From: Mucilaginibacter sp.
Lineage (GTDB): Bacteria; Bacteroidota; Bacteroidia; Sphingobacteriales; Sphingobacteriaceae
Direction: 5' to 3'
DNA: 64,000 nt
NCBI RefSeq assembly: GCF_028288185.1
Contig: NZ_JAQBOF010000040.1
Coordinates: 62,001 to 126,000, forward strand
Below the pieces are notes generated by a model. It did not search any database. It had not been told where the DNA came from and saw nothing but the letters and a program-made list of their open reading frames with translations. The position numbers and the translations under genes were made by a program. Numbering within the stretch: position 1 is the first letter of the stretch; each line of letters opens with the position of its first letter. Positions 8,991 through 17,323 of this stretch are shown here, piece by piece.

Positions 8991-9030
8991 CAAAGATATA
9001 TGTTTTAAACTGTATTATGCAATACATAGT
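8991..9030 (-). promoter_or_regulatory. padR promoter with overlapping dyad operator
   Basis: Read leftward, TATCTTTG (8998-8991) is a perfect TAnnTTTG -7 element, and a TTG at 9022-9020, 21 bp upstream, serves as -33. The dyad TGTATT-ATGC-AATACA (9011-9026, extending as ACT..AGT to 9009-9030) covers the -33 element. PadR proteins commonly bind ATGTAT/ATACAT-type dyads, so autorepression is likely. Only four bases separate the -7 element from the ATG, implying a leaderless or nearly leaderless mRNA. Confidence 0.65.
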
Positions 9031-9101
9031 ACTAAAAATATTTTTATTTTAAAGAAAAATGCACTTTTCGAAAAAAAAAGTTTGTTTTTTGTTTGATTTA
9101 A

Positions 9102-9133
9102 TTTGTGAATTTGATAGCGGAACATTACTTTTA
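9102..9133 (+). promoter_or_regulatory. Candidate promoter of the susC-susD operon
   Basis: TTTG at 9102-9105 and TACTTTTA at 9126-9133, 20 bp apart, match the Bacteroidota -33/-7 pattern except for the last base of the -7 box. The expected start near 9140 would leave a leader of about 33 nt before the ATG at 9173. Confidence 0.45.
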
Positions 9134-9172
9134 TAATTAATTAACTATTAACTGATCTTATTATTAACAAAC

Positions 9173-12100
9173 ATGAAAAAACTTCTACTAGTAAGTTTGT
9201 GTTTCCTGGTGTTATGCGTAACACAAGTATTTGCACAAAACCGTACTGTTACTGGTACGGTTACCGCCAAAGATGACGGCCTACCCATTCCGGGAGTAAC
9301 AGTAAAAATCAAAGGCACAGGTGTTGGAGTGCCAACCGATGTGAATGGTAAATTCTCTATAAGTGCGCCGGCTGGCTCAACACTTGTATTCTCTTTCATT
9401 TCTTATTTATCGCAAGAGGTTTCTGTTGCGGGCAAAAATGTCATTAATGTATCCCTTGCTCAGGACAACAGACAGTTGAACGAGGTTGTGGTAACATCTT
9501 TTGGTGTTAAAAGAGAGGCCCGCTCTCTTGGTTCAAGCATTGGTAAAGTTACCAACGATCAAATTACCCAGGTATCTGAGCCCGATTTGTTAAAAGCAAT
9601 GGAAGGTAAAGTAGCAGGTGTTGATATTCGTTCATCAGAAGGTACCCCCGGCGCTTCAACACGTATCCAGATACGTGGTAATACGTCATTCAGTGGAGAT
9701 TCTCAACCACTTATCGTGGTTGATGGTGTGCCATACAGTAATGATATCGTAGTTACCTCCAGCCAGACAACAGGTGGTGGTGCTTACGGTAGTGGTATTG
9801 GAAACATTGACCCTAACGACATTGCCGATGTGCAGGTGTTAAAAGGTTCTGGTGCTGCTGCATTATATGGTTCACGTGCATCAAACGGTGTAATTTTGAT
9901 AACTACTAAAAGCGGTAGCGCATCAAGAAGCAAAAAAGGTTTAGAGGTTGTTCTGAAAAGCTCTGCTTCTATAGAGAAGATCGCTGCCTTGCCTGATGTG
10001 CAAAATAGCTATGGTACAGGTTCATTTGGTAACTACTCAGAATCAAATGGTTCATGGGGCCCTGCATTTGGTGGTTCTACTAAAACTATACCGGCATGGT
10101 CTGCTTATCTTGCTGCTTACCCTGAATTATTTCCTAATGGTACAGTGCCTTATGTTGCACAACCGGATAACATAAAAAACCTGTTTAAAAACGGTAGCGT
10201 TTATGAAAACTCTGTTAGCATTAACGGCGGTGACGAAAAAAACTCTTTTGTTTTAACTGCTTCCCAGTTAAACCAAAATGGTTACATGATCAACCAAAAC
10301 TTTAAACGTTCAAATATATCTGTAGGTGGTAGTTCAAAACTGGCCAATGGTTTAACTGTACATGGTAACTTAAGTTATGCCAGTACAGATCAGGTGGGTG
10401 GTGATTTTGGTGAAACACAAAGCGGTGCGCCATCATTATTCTCACGTACTTTGTTGTTAGGCCGTAACTGGGATTTGACCTTACCATATCAAGATAAAAA
10501 AGGTAACAGTATTATTTATGCAGGTGCCGGCCAGTTTGATAACCCAATATGGTCTGCAAAGTATAACACCAATACTACTAACGCCGAGCGTTTTATCGCT
10601 AACATGAAGTTAGATTATGATATTACCAAATGGTTAAACGCTTCGTACGCGTTAGGTACTAACACATTTATAAATAATCGCCGTCAGATCACTGAAATTA
10701 GTTCAAGGGCTGCCGGTGGATTAGGCAGTTTAGTGGTAGACGCTTACCGTAAACAGGAAATTGAATCAACATTCCTGTTGAACCTGCATCCAAAAATTCA
10801 AGGTGATTTTACCCTGAATGGTTTATTGGGAGCTAACTTTAACCAGCGTACAGTTACCGACTTAACGAATGTTGGTAATCAATTTGTAGAACGTGGTTAT
10901 TACACGTTAGCAAATACAGTACAAAAATTAATCGGCGAGGATAGCTATTCAAGAAGAAGAATTTTGGGTGTATTTGCTGAGGCAACTATTGGTTACAAAG
11001 ACTACGCGTTTATTACCGCTACCGGCCGTAACGACTGGTCATCAACATTGCCGGTTTCTAACCGAAGCTATTTTTACCCAGCAATATCAGGTACATTTAT
11101 ATTTACAGATGCCTTGGGAATTAAGAGCAACGTATTGGATTACGGTAAGTTAAGGGCAAGCTGGGCAAAAGTAGGTAGGGATGCTGATCCTTATAACCTG
11201 ACCGCTTCTTTTGGTTATAATTCTAATTATTTAGGGTTACCATCTTTAGGTATCAGTTCAAGAGCATATGATCCTAATTTGAAACCAGAGTTTACTAAAG
11301 AGGTAGAGTTAGGTACTGAGTTAAGCTTCTTCCAACAAAGAATCAACTTAGATTTCACTTACTATAATAAAAACTCAACTAACCTGATTTATCCAATTAC
11401 AACTCCAACCAGTACCGGTTATTCAAGTTACTATACCAACCTTGGTAGTATCAATAACAAAGGTATCGAGGTTCAGTTAACTGTTAAACCGGTTGTTTCA
11501 CGCTCTGTTACATGGACAATTAGTGCAGCGTTAACTAACAATAAGAACACTGTTACCAGCTTAATAGCAGGTTTAAAAAGCTTTCCTCTTGGTTACTTAG
11601 GATACGCCGAACCAGGGATGCCTTATGGTTACTTCAGGGGTTCTGTTGCCGCACGTGACGATCAGGGTAATTTCTTGATAGAAAAATCTACCGGCCTTTT
11701 AATTACTGCTAAAGATCCTGCTTATATCGGTAATCCAAACCCTAAGTACAAGTTGGGTGTAACCAACACCGTAACTGTTAAGGGTATCACTTTGTCTGCT
11801 TTGATTGATTATACCCAAGGCGGTTCTGTTTACTCAACAACTATCGTAAACGAGTTAGGACGTGGTGTAGCTAAAATCACCGAAGACAGGCAAACTACCT
11901 GGGTATTACCGGGTGTTTATGGCGATGCAAACACGTATAAATCACTATTGGATGCAAGCGGAAACAAAATACAAAACACAACCCGCGTAGCTTCCAACGA
12001 TTTATATTTTGGTAATAGTTTTGCCACAAACGGTCCTCAGGAAATGGCCATTTATGATGGTACTGTTTACAGGTTAAGAGAGGTAAGCCTTGGCTATAAC

Positions 12101-12313
12101 CTTCCTAAAAGCCTGATAAAAAAATCACCTTTTGGTTCAGTTCGTTTTAGCTTAACAGGCCGTAACCTTTGGTTCTTTGCGCCTAATGTACCTAAAGGAA
12201 CTAATTTTGACCCTGAGACCAGCACTTTTGGCGACGGAAACAACCAAGGTATAGAACTTTCTACGGCGCCCACAGTTAAACGCTATGGATTTAACCTTAC
12301 TCTAACGTTCTAA
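9173..12313 (+). CDS. SusC/RagA-family TonB-linked outer-membrane transporter
   Basis: A 1046-residue SusC-type importer. Residues 1-22 are a signal peptide ending VFA-Q. Residues 25-105 form the carboxypeptidase-regulatory-like domain (TVTGTVTAKDDGLPIPGVTV), followed by a TonB box (LNEVVVTSFG, near 103-112) and the plug domain, recognised by MEGKVAGVDIRSSEGTPG, QPLIVVDGVPY and GSGAAALYGSRASNGVILITTK. The barrel fills the remainder and ends in the aromatic-rich strand GFNLTLTF. With SusD it forms a bin-and-lid complex that takes up a bulky nutrient through the outer membrane using TonB energy. The start ATG is preceded by AAC and needs no Shine-Dalgarno, as usual in this phylum. The length is typical. 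Substrate cannot be read from sequence. Confidence 0.96.
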   Translation: MKKLLLVSLCFLVLCVTQVFAQNRTVTGTVTAKDDGLPIPGVTVKIKGTGVGVPTDVNGKFSISAPAGSTLVFSFISYLSQEVSVAGKNVINVSLAQDNRQLNEVVVTSFGVKREARSLGSSIGKVTNDQITQVSEPDLLKAMEGKVAGVDIRSSEGTPGASTRIQIRGNTSFSGDSQPLIVVDGVPYSNDIVVTSSQTTGGGAYGSGIGNIDPNDIADVQVLKGSGAAALYGSRASNGVILITTKSGSASRSKKGLEVVLKSSASIEKIAALPDVQNSYGTGSFGNYSESNGSWGPAFGGSTKTIPAWSAYLAAYPELFPNGTVPYVAQPDNIKNLFKNGSVYENSVSINGGDEKNSFVLTASQLNQNGYMINQNFKRSNISVGGSSKLANGLTVHGNLSYASTDQVGGDFGETQSGAPSLFSRTLLLGRNWDLTLPYQDKKGNSIIYAGAGQFDNPIWSAKYNTNTTNAERFIANMKLDYDITKWLNASYALGTNTFINNRRQITEISSRAAGGLGSLVVDAYRKQEIESTFLLNLHPKIQGDFTLNGLLGANFNQRTVTDLTNVGNQFVERGYYTLANTVQKLIGEDSYSRRRILGVFAEATIGYKDYAFITATGRNDWSSTLPVSNRSYFYPAISGTFIFTDALGIKSNVLDYGKLRASWAKVGRDADPYNLTASFGYNSNYLGLPSLGISSRAYDPNLKPEFTKEVELGTELSFFQQRINLDFTYYNKNSTNLIYPITTPTSTGYSSYYTNLGSINNKGIEVQLTVKPVVSRSVTWTISAALTNNKNTVTSLIAGLKSFPLGYLGYAEPGMPYGYFRGSVAARDDQGNFLIEKSTGLLITAKDPAYIGNPNPKYKLGVTNTVTVKGITLSALIDYTQGGSVYSTTIVNELGRGVAKITEDRQTTWVLPGVYGDANTYKSLLDASGNKIQNTTRVASNDLYFGNSFATNGPQEMAIYDGTVYRLREVSLGYNLPKSLIKKSPFGSVRFSLTGRNLWFFAPNVPKGTNFDPETSTFGDGNNQGIELSTAPTVKRYGFNLTLTF

Positions 12314-12326
12314 TAAAAATAAAGAT

Positions 12327-13988
12327 ATGATACGTAAATTAAAATATATAATTCCTGCACTTGTACTGATGACATCGTGCAAGAAGACATTGGATATTAA
12401 TACCAATCCGTATGCCCCAACAGCAGTGTCAGAAGGGCACTTGCTTACAGGCATTGAAAGAAATTTAGCGAGTGCTGTTAATCAAAGCGGCCTGTCGTAT
12501 GGTTTGGAGGTTTATATGCACCGTATAACCGTACGTGAAACCCCTAATGGATATGGCTTAACCGGCAATGACGTTGGCTGGGGTGGGTTTTACACTAATG
12601 TACTTACCAATGCAGATTTCCTTATTGCTGAGGGTACCAAAAATGGTAACCTGCAATATGCCGGTATTGGCGAGATACTTAAAGCTTACGCTTACAGCAT
12701 ATTAGTAGATGTGTATGGCGATGTGCCATATAGCCAGGTTAACAAACTTGTTTCTGATGGCATAACCAACCCAAAGTTTGACCTGGGTAAGGATATTTAT
12801 CCGCAGTTAATCACCTTGCTTAATAAAGGCATAGCTGATGTTACCGGTACTACCGCTACTAACGTTAACAAGCCTGGTACTGATGATCTGATCTACGGAG
12901 GCAGCACTGCTAAGTGGGAAAAAGCCGCGAATACCATTAAACTAAAAATGCTTTTGCAACAAAGAAAAGTGACCAATGTTACCGCTGATGTTAACGCGTT
13001 AATAACAGCTAATAAACTGATAAGTACTACTGCAGAAAGCTTTTTATTGCCACATGGCCCTAACGCTGCTACTGATGACCGTAACTCTGCTTATTCGCAA
13101 TACTTTGCTTCTCAGCGTACTACTAACATAAGTCCATGGTTTTATGAAATTTTAAAAGGATACAATCCAAATATCTATACAGGTATTACCGATCCGCGTA
13201 TCCCTTATTATATCTATCAGCAATTAGCCAAGACAACAACTGTTACACCTAACCCTAGTGAGTATAGGGATGGCAAGTTCTTATCTATCTATTTTGGTTC
13301 AACCGGCCCTAATGCAGGCCAATCGCAACAAAATTATATGTCGATGGAGGGTATATACCCTGCGGGTGGAAAATATGACGATGGCGTAGGCGGTACAGCA
13401 GTCAACGGAAGCGGAACAGGCGCTGCACCAGATCGTTTTATTACTTATGCTGATGTATTGTATATGAAAGCAGAGTTAATAAATACCGGTGTAATTACCG
13501 GCGATGCCAGGGCTACGTTACTAGCTGCAATAAATGAATCAATGAAACAAGTTGATTATGTAATTACTACGTATGTTAAACCAACAGCACAAACTGTTCC
13601 GGCATTAGTTGGTGCAGCTGCAACTACTACTTACGTAAACAAAGTAATGGCAGCATACGATGCTAATCCGGCTCAACAACTCGAGCAGATCATGACCCAG
13701 AAATGGATCTCGAGCTTTGGCTTTGCGGTTGACGCATACACAGATTACAGAAGGACAGGTTTCCCTGTAATTTTTGACCCGAATAACCCTGCCATGGCAC
13801 CGGGCGGTAAGGTACAGCCACCTGTTGGTGGTAACCCAAGCCAGCCGGTACAGCTTGCTGTAACAGTTTCGCAACCTAAAAAGTTCCCGCTTACCTACCC
13901 TTGGCCACAGGATGAATTGAATGGTAACTCGAGCGCGCCTGCACAAAAAACAGATCTGTCAACCTTTAAACCTTTCTGGTTACCATAA
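12327..13988 (+). CDS. SusD/RagB-family nutrient-binding lipoprotein
   Basis: A 553-residue surface lipoprotein that caps the SusC transporter. The N terminus is a lipoprotein signal with lipobox LMTSC (Cys18). SusD-like features follow: an NTNP motif, the TPR-rich helical core with LKAYAYSILVDVYGDVPYSQ, and a C-terminal part with QKWISSFGFAVDAYTDYRRTGFP, characteristic of the SusD-like 2 subfamily. It starts 13 bp after the susC stop, so the two are surely co-transcribed. Length is within the usual 480-650 range. The ligand is not known; the absence of adjacent glycoside hydrolases leaves peptides or other polymers possible. Confidence 0.95.
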   Translation: MIRKLKYIIPALVLMTSCKKTLDINTNPYAPTAVSEGHLLTGIERNLASAVNQSGLSYGLEVYMHRITVRETPNGYGLTGNDVGWGGFYTNVLTNADFLIAEGTKNGNLQYAGIGEILKAYAYSILVDVYGDVPYSQVNKLVSDGITNPKFDLGKDIYPQLITLLNKGIADVTGTTATNVNKPGTDDLIYGGSTAKWEKAANTIKLKMLLQQRKVTNVTADVNALITANKLISTTAESFLLPHGPNAATDDRNSAYSQYFASQRTTNISPWFYEILKGYNPNIYTGITDPRIPYYIYQQLAKTTTVTPNPSEYRDGKFLSIYFGSTGPNAGQSQQNYMSMEGIYPAGGKYDDGVGGTAVNGSGTGAAPDRFITYADVLYMKAELINTGVITGDARATLLAAINESMKQVDYVITTYVKPTAQTVPALVGAAATTTYVNKVMAAYDANPAQQLEQIMTQKWISSFGFAVDAYTDYRRTGFPVIFDPNNPAMAPGGKVQPPVGGNPSQPVQLAVTVSQPKKFPLTYPWPQDELNGNSSAPAQKTDLSTFKPFWLP

Positions 13989-14019
13989 AAGTTATAAATA
14001 CATTTAAATATAAATTGAT

Positions 14020-14907
14020 ATGAAAAAAATACTAATATATTCACTTACTGCAATGGTATTAATGATATCATGCCGTAAAAGTGATAACCCCAAGTTAGTG
14101 GGTGTAGAAAGGGTTCCACTACCCCAGCTTACAGTTGATGCAACTGCTGACCAGGTAATAAAAAGCGATGCACCTGCTGCATTTGCCGGAAAATTCACGG
14201 TTAGTTCGTATTTTCCAGACGATGTAAAGCCAGCTAAAATAGATATCGTAGTTATTAAAAACGGAATTACAACTAACGTACAAACGCTGCAAGCAAATGT
14301 AACTACATTTCCTGCTACCGTGAGTGTTACAGGTGCGCAGCTGCAAGCGCTTTTTGGTAACGTGGTAACTGTTTTAGGTGATTCTTACACCATTGGTGCT
14401 AATATTACTACTGCAGACGGTAAAGTTTTTCCTGCGTTTTCTACAATAGGCAGCCAAACCAATCCTGGTGTAGCAGCCCTTATAGGTTCAACCCCAACCA
14501 TCACTTACGGTTGCCTTTGCGGTTTCCACATGACAGATTACGGCGCTGTTGGAACAGATGTTCCATACAAAGTTATAGCCGATGGTTGGCAGGATTACGC
14601 TTTAGGCAGTTCTATCCCGGTGCACATTATTGATGCTACGCACCTTTCTTTTAAATACAATAATGATGCTAATGCTGTACCAATAATAATTGCGATTGAC
14701 CCCGCAACAAATAAAACCTCTGTTGCCAAACAGGTATATGGTGATTATTCGATTAGTGGCACACTAACTACATTTTCGGCAGTAAGTGTTGTGGGTAGTG
14801 TAGATAACCAGGTATTACCCTGCCAGCTTAGAGTAGGAGTTAGGCTTGCACACACTGCAGGTGCTAGTTCTTATGGTAGTGGTACTATCACCTTGCAAAA
14901 GATTTAA
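14020..14907 (+). CDS. Hypothetical lipoprotein, third gene of the SusC/D operon
   Basis: A 295-residue predicted lipoprotein I cannot assign to a named family. The signal ends in lipobox VLMISC (Cys18). The rest is beta-rich with Ig-like spacing (two Thr/Val-rich sandwiches at roughly 35-145 and 165-295), and a GCLCGFHM motif near residue 165 gives a vicinal cysteine pair. It begins 31 bp after susD and is followed at once by a strong terminator, so it is the last gene of the operon. Position and architecture suggest an accessory surface binding protein of the SusE/F kind, by analogy only. Confidence 0.75.
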   Translation: MKKILIYSLTAMVLMISCRKSDNPKLVGVERVPLPQLTVDATADQVIKSDAPAAFAGKFTVSSYFPDDVKPAKIDIVVIKNGITTNVQTLQANVTTFPATVSVTGAQLQALFGNVVTVLGDSYTIGANITTADGKVFPAFSTIGSQTNPGVAALIGSTPTITYGCLCGFHMTDYGAVGTDVPYKVIADGWQDYALGSSIPVHIIDATHLSFKYNNDANAVPIIIAIDPATNKTSVAKQVYGDYSISGTLTTFSAVSVVGSVDNQVLPCQLRVGVRLAHTAGASSYGSGTITLQKI

Positions 14908-14921
14908 AACTCTTTAAATAT

Positions 14922-14953
14922 AAAAGGCCGCCTAATTTAGGCGGCCTTTTTTT
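14922..14953 (+). terminator. Rho-independent terminator of the susC-susD operon
   Basis: Hairpin GGCCGCC-TAATTTA-GGCGGCC, preceded by A residues and followed by seven T residues, 15 bp after the last stop codon. A perfect seven-pair GC-rich stem makes this a confident intrinsic terminator. Confidence 0.93.
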
Positions 14954-15031
14954 ATGCCAATTTTTTTGTGCAGAACCGAATTGAGCGGCCTTTCGTTATC
15001 TTTTAGAAGCGAAAAATATCGATAATTTTTT

Positions 15032-15958
15032 TTATAAATAACTTATTACGGCACCATCCGTCTCAACGGTCATATTCAAAGTTTTACCCAACACCAACGC
15101 CCGGTTATCTGGCACATGCCCCGCCGGGAAATCAAAGCAAACAGGATAGCCATAGTTTTTTACCACATCCATAACAATTTCTTCTACCGTTTGCCCAAAG
15201 GGTATATCATTATCTTTTACTTCGGTAAAGCCGCCAACTATTAGCCCGGTCAGCTTTTTTAGTTTGCCGGCCCTGTCTAACGTGCGTATCATGCGATCTA
15301 TGGCATATAAGTATTCGCCTACATCCTCAATAAACAATATTTTGCCATCATAATTAAAGTCAGATACCGACCCTAACGATGCAATAAGCAGGCTTAAATT
15401 GCCACCAATTAAAATACCGGCACTTTGGCCGGCCCGGTTTAAACCATGTGATTTACAATGGTAAGTTATTTCATAGCCAAACAAGGCGTTTTTAAGCGTT
15501 TGTAGGGACTTTGTCGATGCATCGGGTATATTCACCGGCATTTGGCCGTGGATGGTTTGTAGATTATAATTGCTAAGCAAATGGGCATGTAATAACGTGA
15601 TATCACTAAAGCCCACCAACCATTTAGGATTTTGCGCGAGGAGGCTAAAATCTACCTTGTCTATCATCCGTATAGTACCGTAACCACCGCGGGCGGCAAT
15701 AATTGCTTTAATGCTGTCATCATTAACAAAACGCTGCATATCGCGGGCACGTAAATCATCATCGCCTGCAAACTGATGGTAGCTGGCCTCAATGGTTTCG
15801 CCCAAAACAACTTCAAGTCCCCATGATTGTAAAAGCGTAATTGCATCCGTCATGGGTTTAGGCAATTTCTTAGCCGGGCAGGTTATGGCAATCTTATCGC
15901 CTTTTTTAAGGTACGGTGGTTGTATTATCGCTGATGGATTTGCTGTATGCATATCCAA
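15032..15958 (-). CDS. Peptidase S66, LD-carboxypeptidase
   Basis: A 308-residue member of the LD-carboxypeptidase family, which trims the terminal D-alanine from murein tetrapeptides during peptidoglycan recycling; MccF-type microcin peptidases share the fold. The serine-glutamate-histidine triad is visible: S118 in GFSDIT, E211 in FIEDVGEY and H281 in AGHVPDN. ARGGYGTIRMID (89-100) is also a family signature. There is no signal peptide, so it should be cytoplasmic. Length is typical (about 300). Two closely spaced ATG codons (residues 1 and 3) could each be the start. Confidence 0.92.
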   Translation of the reverse strand: MDMHTANPSAIIQPPYLKKGDKIAITCPAKKLPKPMTDAITLLQSWGLEVVLGETIEASYHQFAGDDDLRARDMQRFVNDDSIKAIIAARGGYGTIRMIDKVDFSLLAQNPKWLVGFSDITLLHAHLLSNYNLQTIHGQMPVNIPDASTKSLQTLKNALFGYEITYHCKSHGLNRAGQSAGILIGGNLSLLIASLGSVSDFNYDGKILFIEDVGEYLYAIDRMIRTLDRAGKLKKLTGLIVGGFTEVKDNDIPFGQTVEEIVMDVVKNYGYPVCFDFPAGHVPDNRALVLGKTLNMTVETDGAVISYL

Positions 15959-16036
15959 TATTAAAAAAACTTTCTGACTTTATTTACCGCTCTCTGGTTA
16001 TAGCCTATCATCCGGGTTGGTGGTGTATATATACAC

Positions 16037-17194
16037 CTACGCTTTTGCGCAGCTTGCCGCTTGTGTCCGTGTTTTGGCTATTACCTCAATATAATAGCTC
16101 TCATATATTGGTAATATCTTAGCCAGATCGAACTCTTTGGCGCGTGCAAGGGCGTTTTCTTTAAAGGTAACCAGGCGGGCCTCATCCTCTAAAATATAGA
16201 TAGCGCTATCGGCCATGCCTTGTATATCGCCAATATCTTTTAAAAAGCCGGTTACACCGTCAATGTTCAGTTCGGGCAATCCACCCGCGTTCGAACTTAT
16301 TACCGGTACTTTGCAAGCCATTGCCTCTAATGCAGCCAATCCAAAACTTTCAGATTGTGATGGCATCAGGAATAAGTCTGATACGGAAAGTATTTCTTCT
16401 ATAGCATCCTGTTTTCCTAAAAAGCGGGTATCATCGCCCACGCCCAGATCGCGGCATAATTGCTCGCAATCGCTACGCTCGCCACCATCGCCCACCATTA
16501 ATAGTTTAGATGGTATCTTCTCGCGGATCTTGGCAAAGATGCGTACCACATCTTCGGTGCGTTTAACCTTGCGGAAATTGGAAGTATGTATTAGTATTTT
16601 TTCACCTTCGGGAGCAATCGCTCGTTTAAAATGGTCTTTAGCCTGTAGGTTAAAACGGTTAAGATCTATAAAGTTTGGGATAACCCTGATCTCGTTCTCT
16701 ATCTCAAAAAACTCGTAAGTATCTTTCCTTAAACTTTCAGATACGGCGGTAACACCGTCTGATTTATTTATAGAAAAAGTAACAACCGGTTTATAGGTGC
16801 GATCTTTACCAACCAGTGTAATATCGGTACCGTGTAAGGTAGTTACAACCGGGATATAAATGCCGTAGGTTTGCAATATTTGCTTTGCCATAAACGCCGC
16901 TGAAGCATGCGGAATAGCATAGTGTACGTGCAAAATATCTAGTTTTTCAAATAGTACCACATCAACTAAACGGCTGGCCAGGGCCAACTCATACGGCGGG
17001 TAATCAAACAATGGATATTTAGATACAGATACCTCGTGGTAAAACAGGTTTTCTGAAAAGAAATCCAATCGGGCGGGTTGATTATAGGTTATAAAATGAA
17101 CCTGGTGACCATTATCGGCAAGGGCCTTGCCTAATTCTGTGGCTACAACCCCGCTACCACCGAAGGTTGGGTAACAAACTATTCCGATCTTCAT
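16037..17194 (-). CDS. bshA: N-acetyl-alpha-D-glucosaminyl L-malate synthase BshA
   Basis: A family 4 retaining glycosyltransferase that joins GlcNAc from UDP-GlcNAc to L-malate, the first step of bacillithiol synthesis. Characteristic BshA residues open the protein: MKIGIVCYPTFGGSGVVATE, then NGHQVHFITY. The C-terminal GT-B half carries MVGDGGER and the donor-binding motif SESFGLAALEAMACKVPVIS (E-x7-E). At 385 residues it matches the family's 375-385. It is cytoplasmic with no operon partner here; bshB and bshC are not in the window. Bacillithiol is the main low-molecular-weight thiol in many Bacteroidota. The C terminus (residues after EVIAKTRTQ) is slightly extended. Confidence 0.93.
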   Translation of the reverse strand: MKIGIVCYPTFGGSGVVATELGKALADNGHQVHFITYNQPARLDFFSENLFYHEVSVSKYPLFDYPPYELALASRLVDVVLFEKLDILHVHYAIPHASAAFMAKQILQTYGIYIPVVTTLHGTDITLVGKDRTYKPVVTFSINKSDGVTAVSESLRKDTYEFFEIENEIRVIPNFIDLNRFNLQAKDHFKRAIAPEGEKILIHTSNFRKVKRTEDVVRIFAKIREKIPSKLLMVGDGGERSDCEQLCRDLGVGDDTRFLGKQDAIEEILSVSDLFLMPSQSESFGLAALEAMACKVPVISSNAGGLPELNIDGVTGFLKDIGDIQGMADSAIYILEDEARLVTFKENALARAKEFDLAKILPIYESYYIEVIAKTRTQAASCAKA

Positions 17195-17280
17195 TAACGT
17201 TGAAATCTGTTGTGATAATTAATACTGCAAGTTTAACAGCAATTTACGGGAATAGTGTTTACATTTTGTAATATTAATGA

Positions 17281-17323
17281 GATATCGAACATCCGAAATC
17301 CGAACATCGAACATCCGACATCA
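17281..17323. repeat. Short direct repeats CGAACATC between genes
   Basis: CGAACATC occurs at 17286, 17301 and 17308, two copies extending to CGAACATCCG, with related CGAAATC and CGACATC words between them, immediately beyond the stop of the serine hydrolase. It looks like a fragment of a dispersed intergenic repeat. There is no hairpin and no T-run, so it is not an obvious terminator. Confidence 0.6.
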
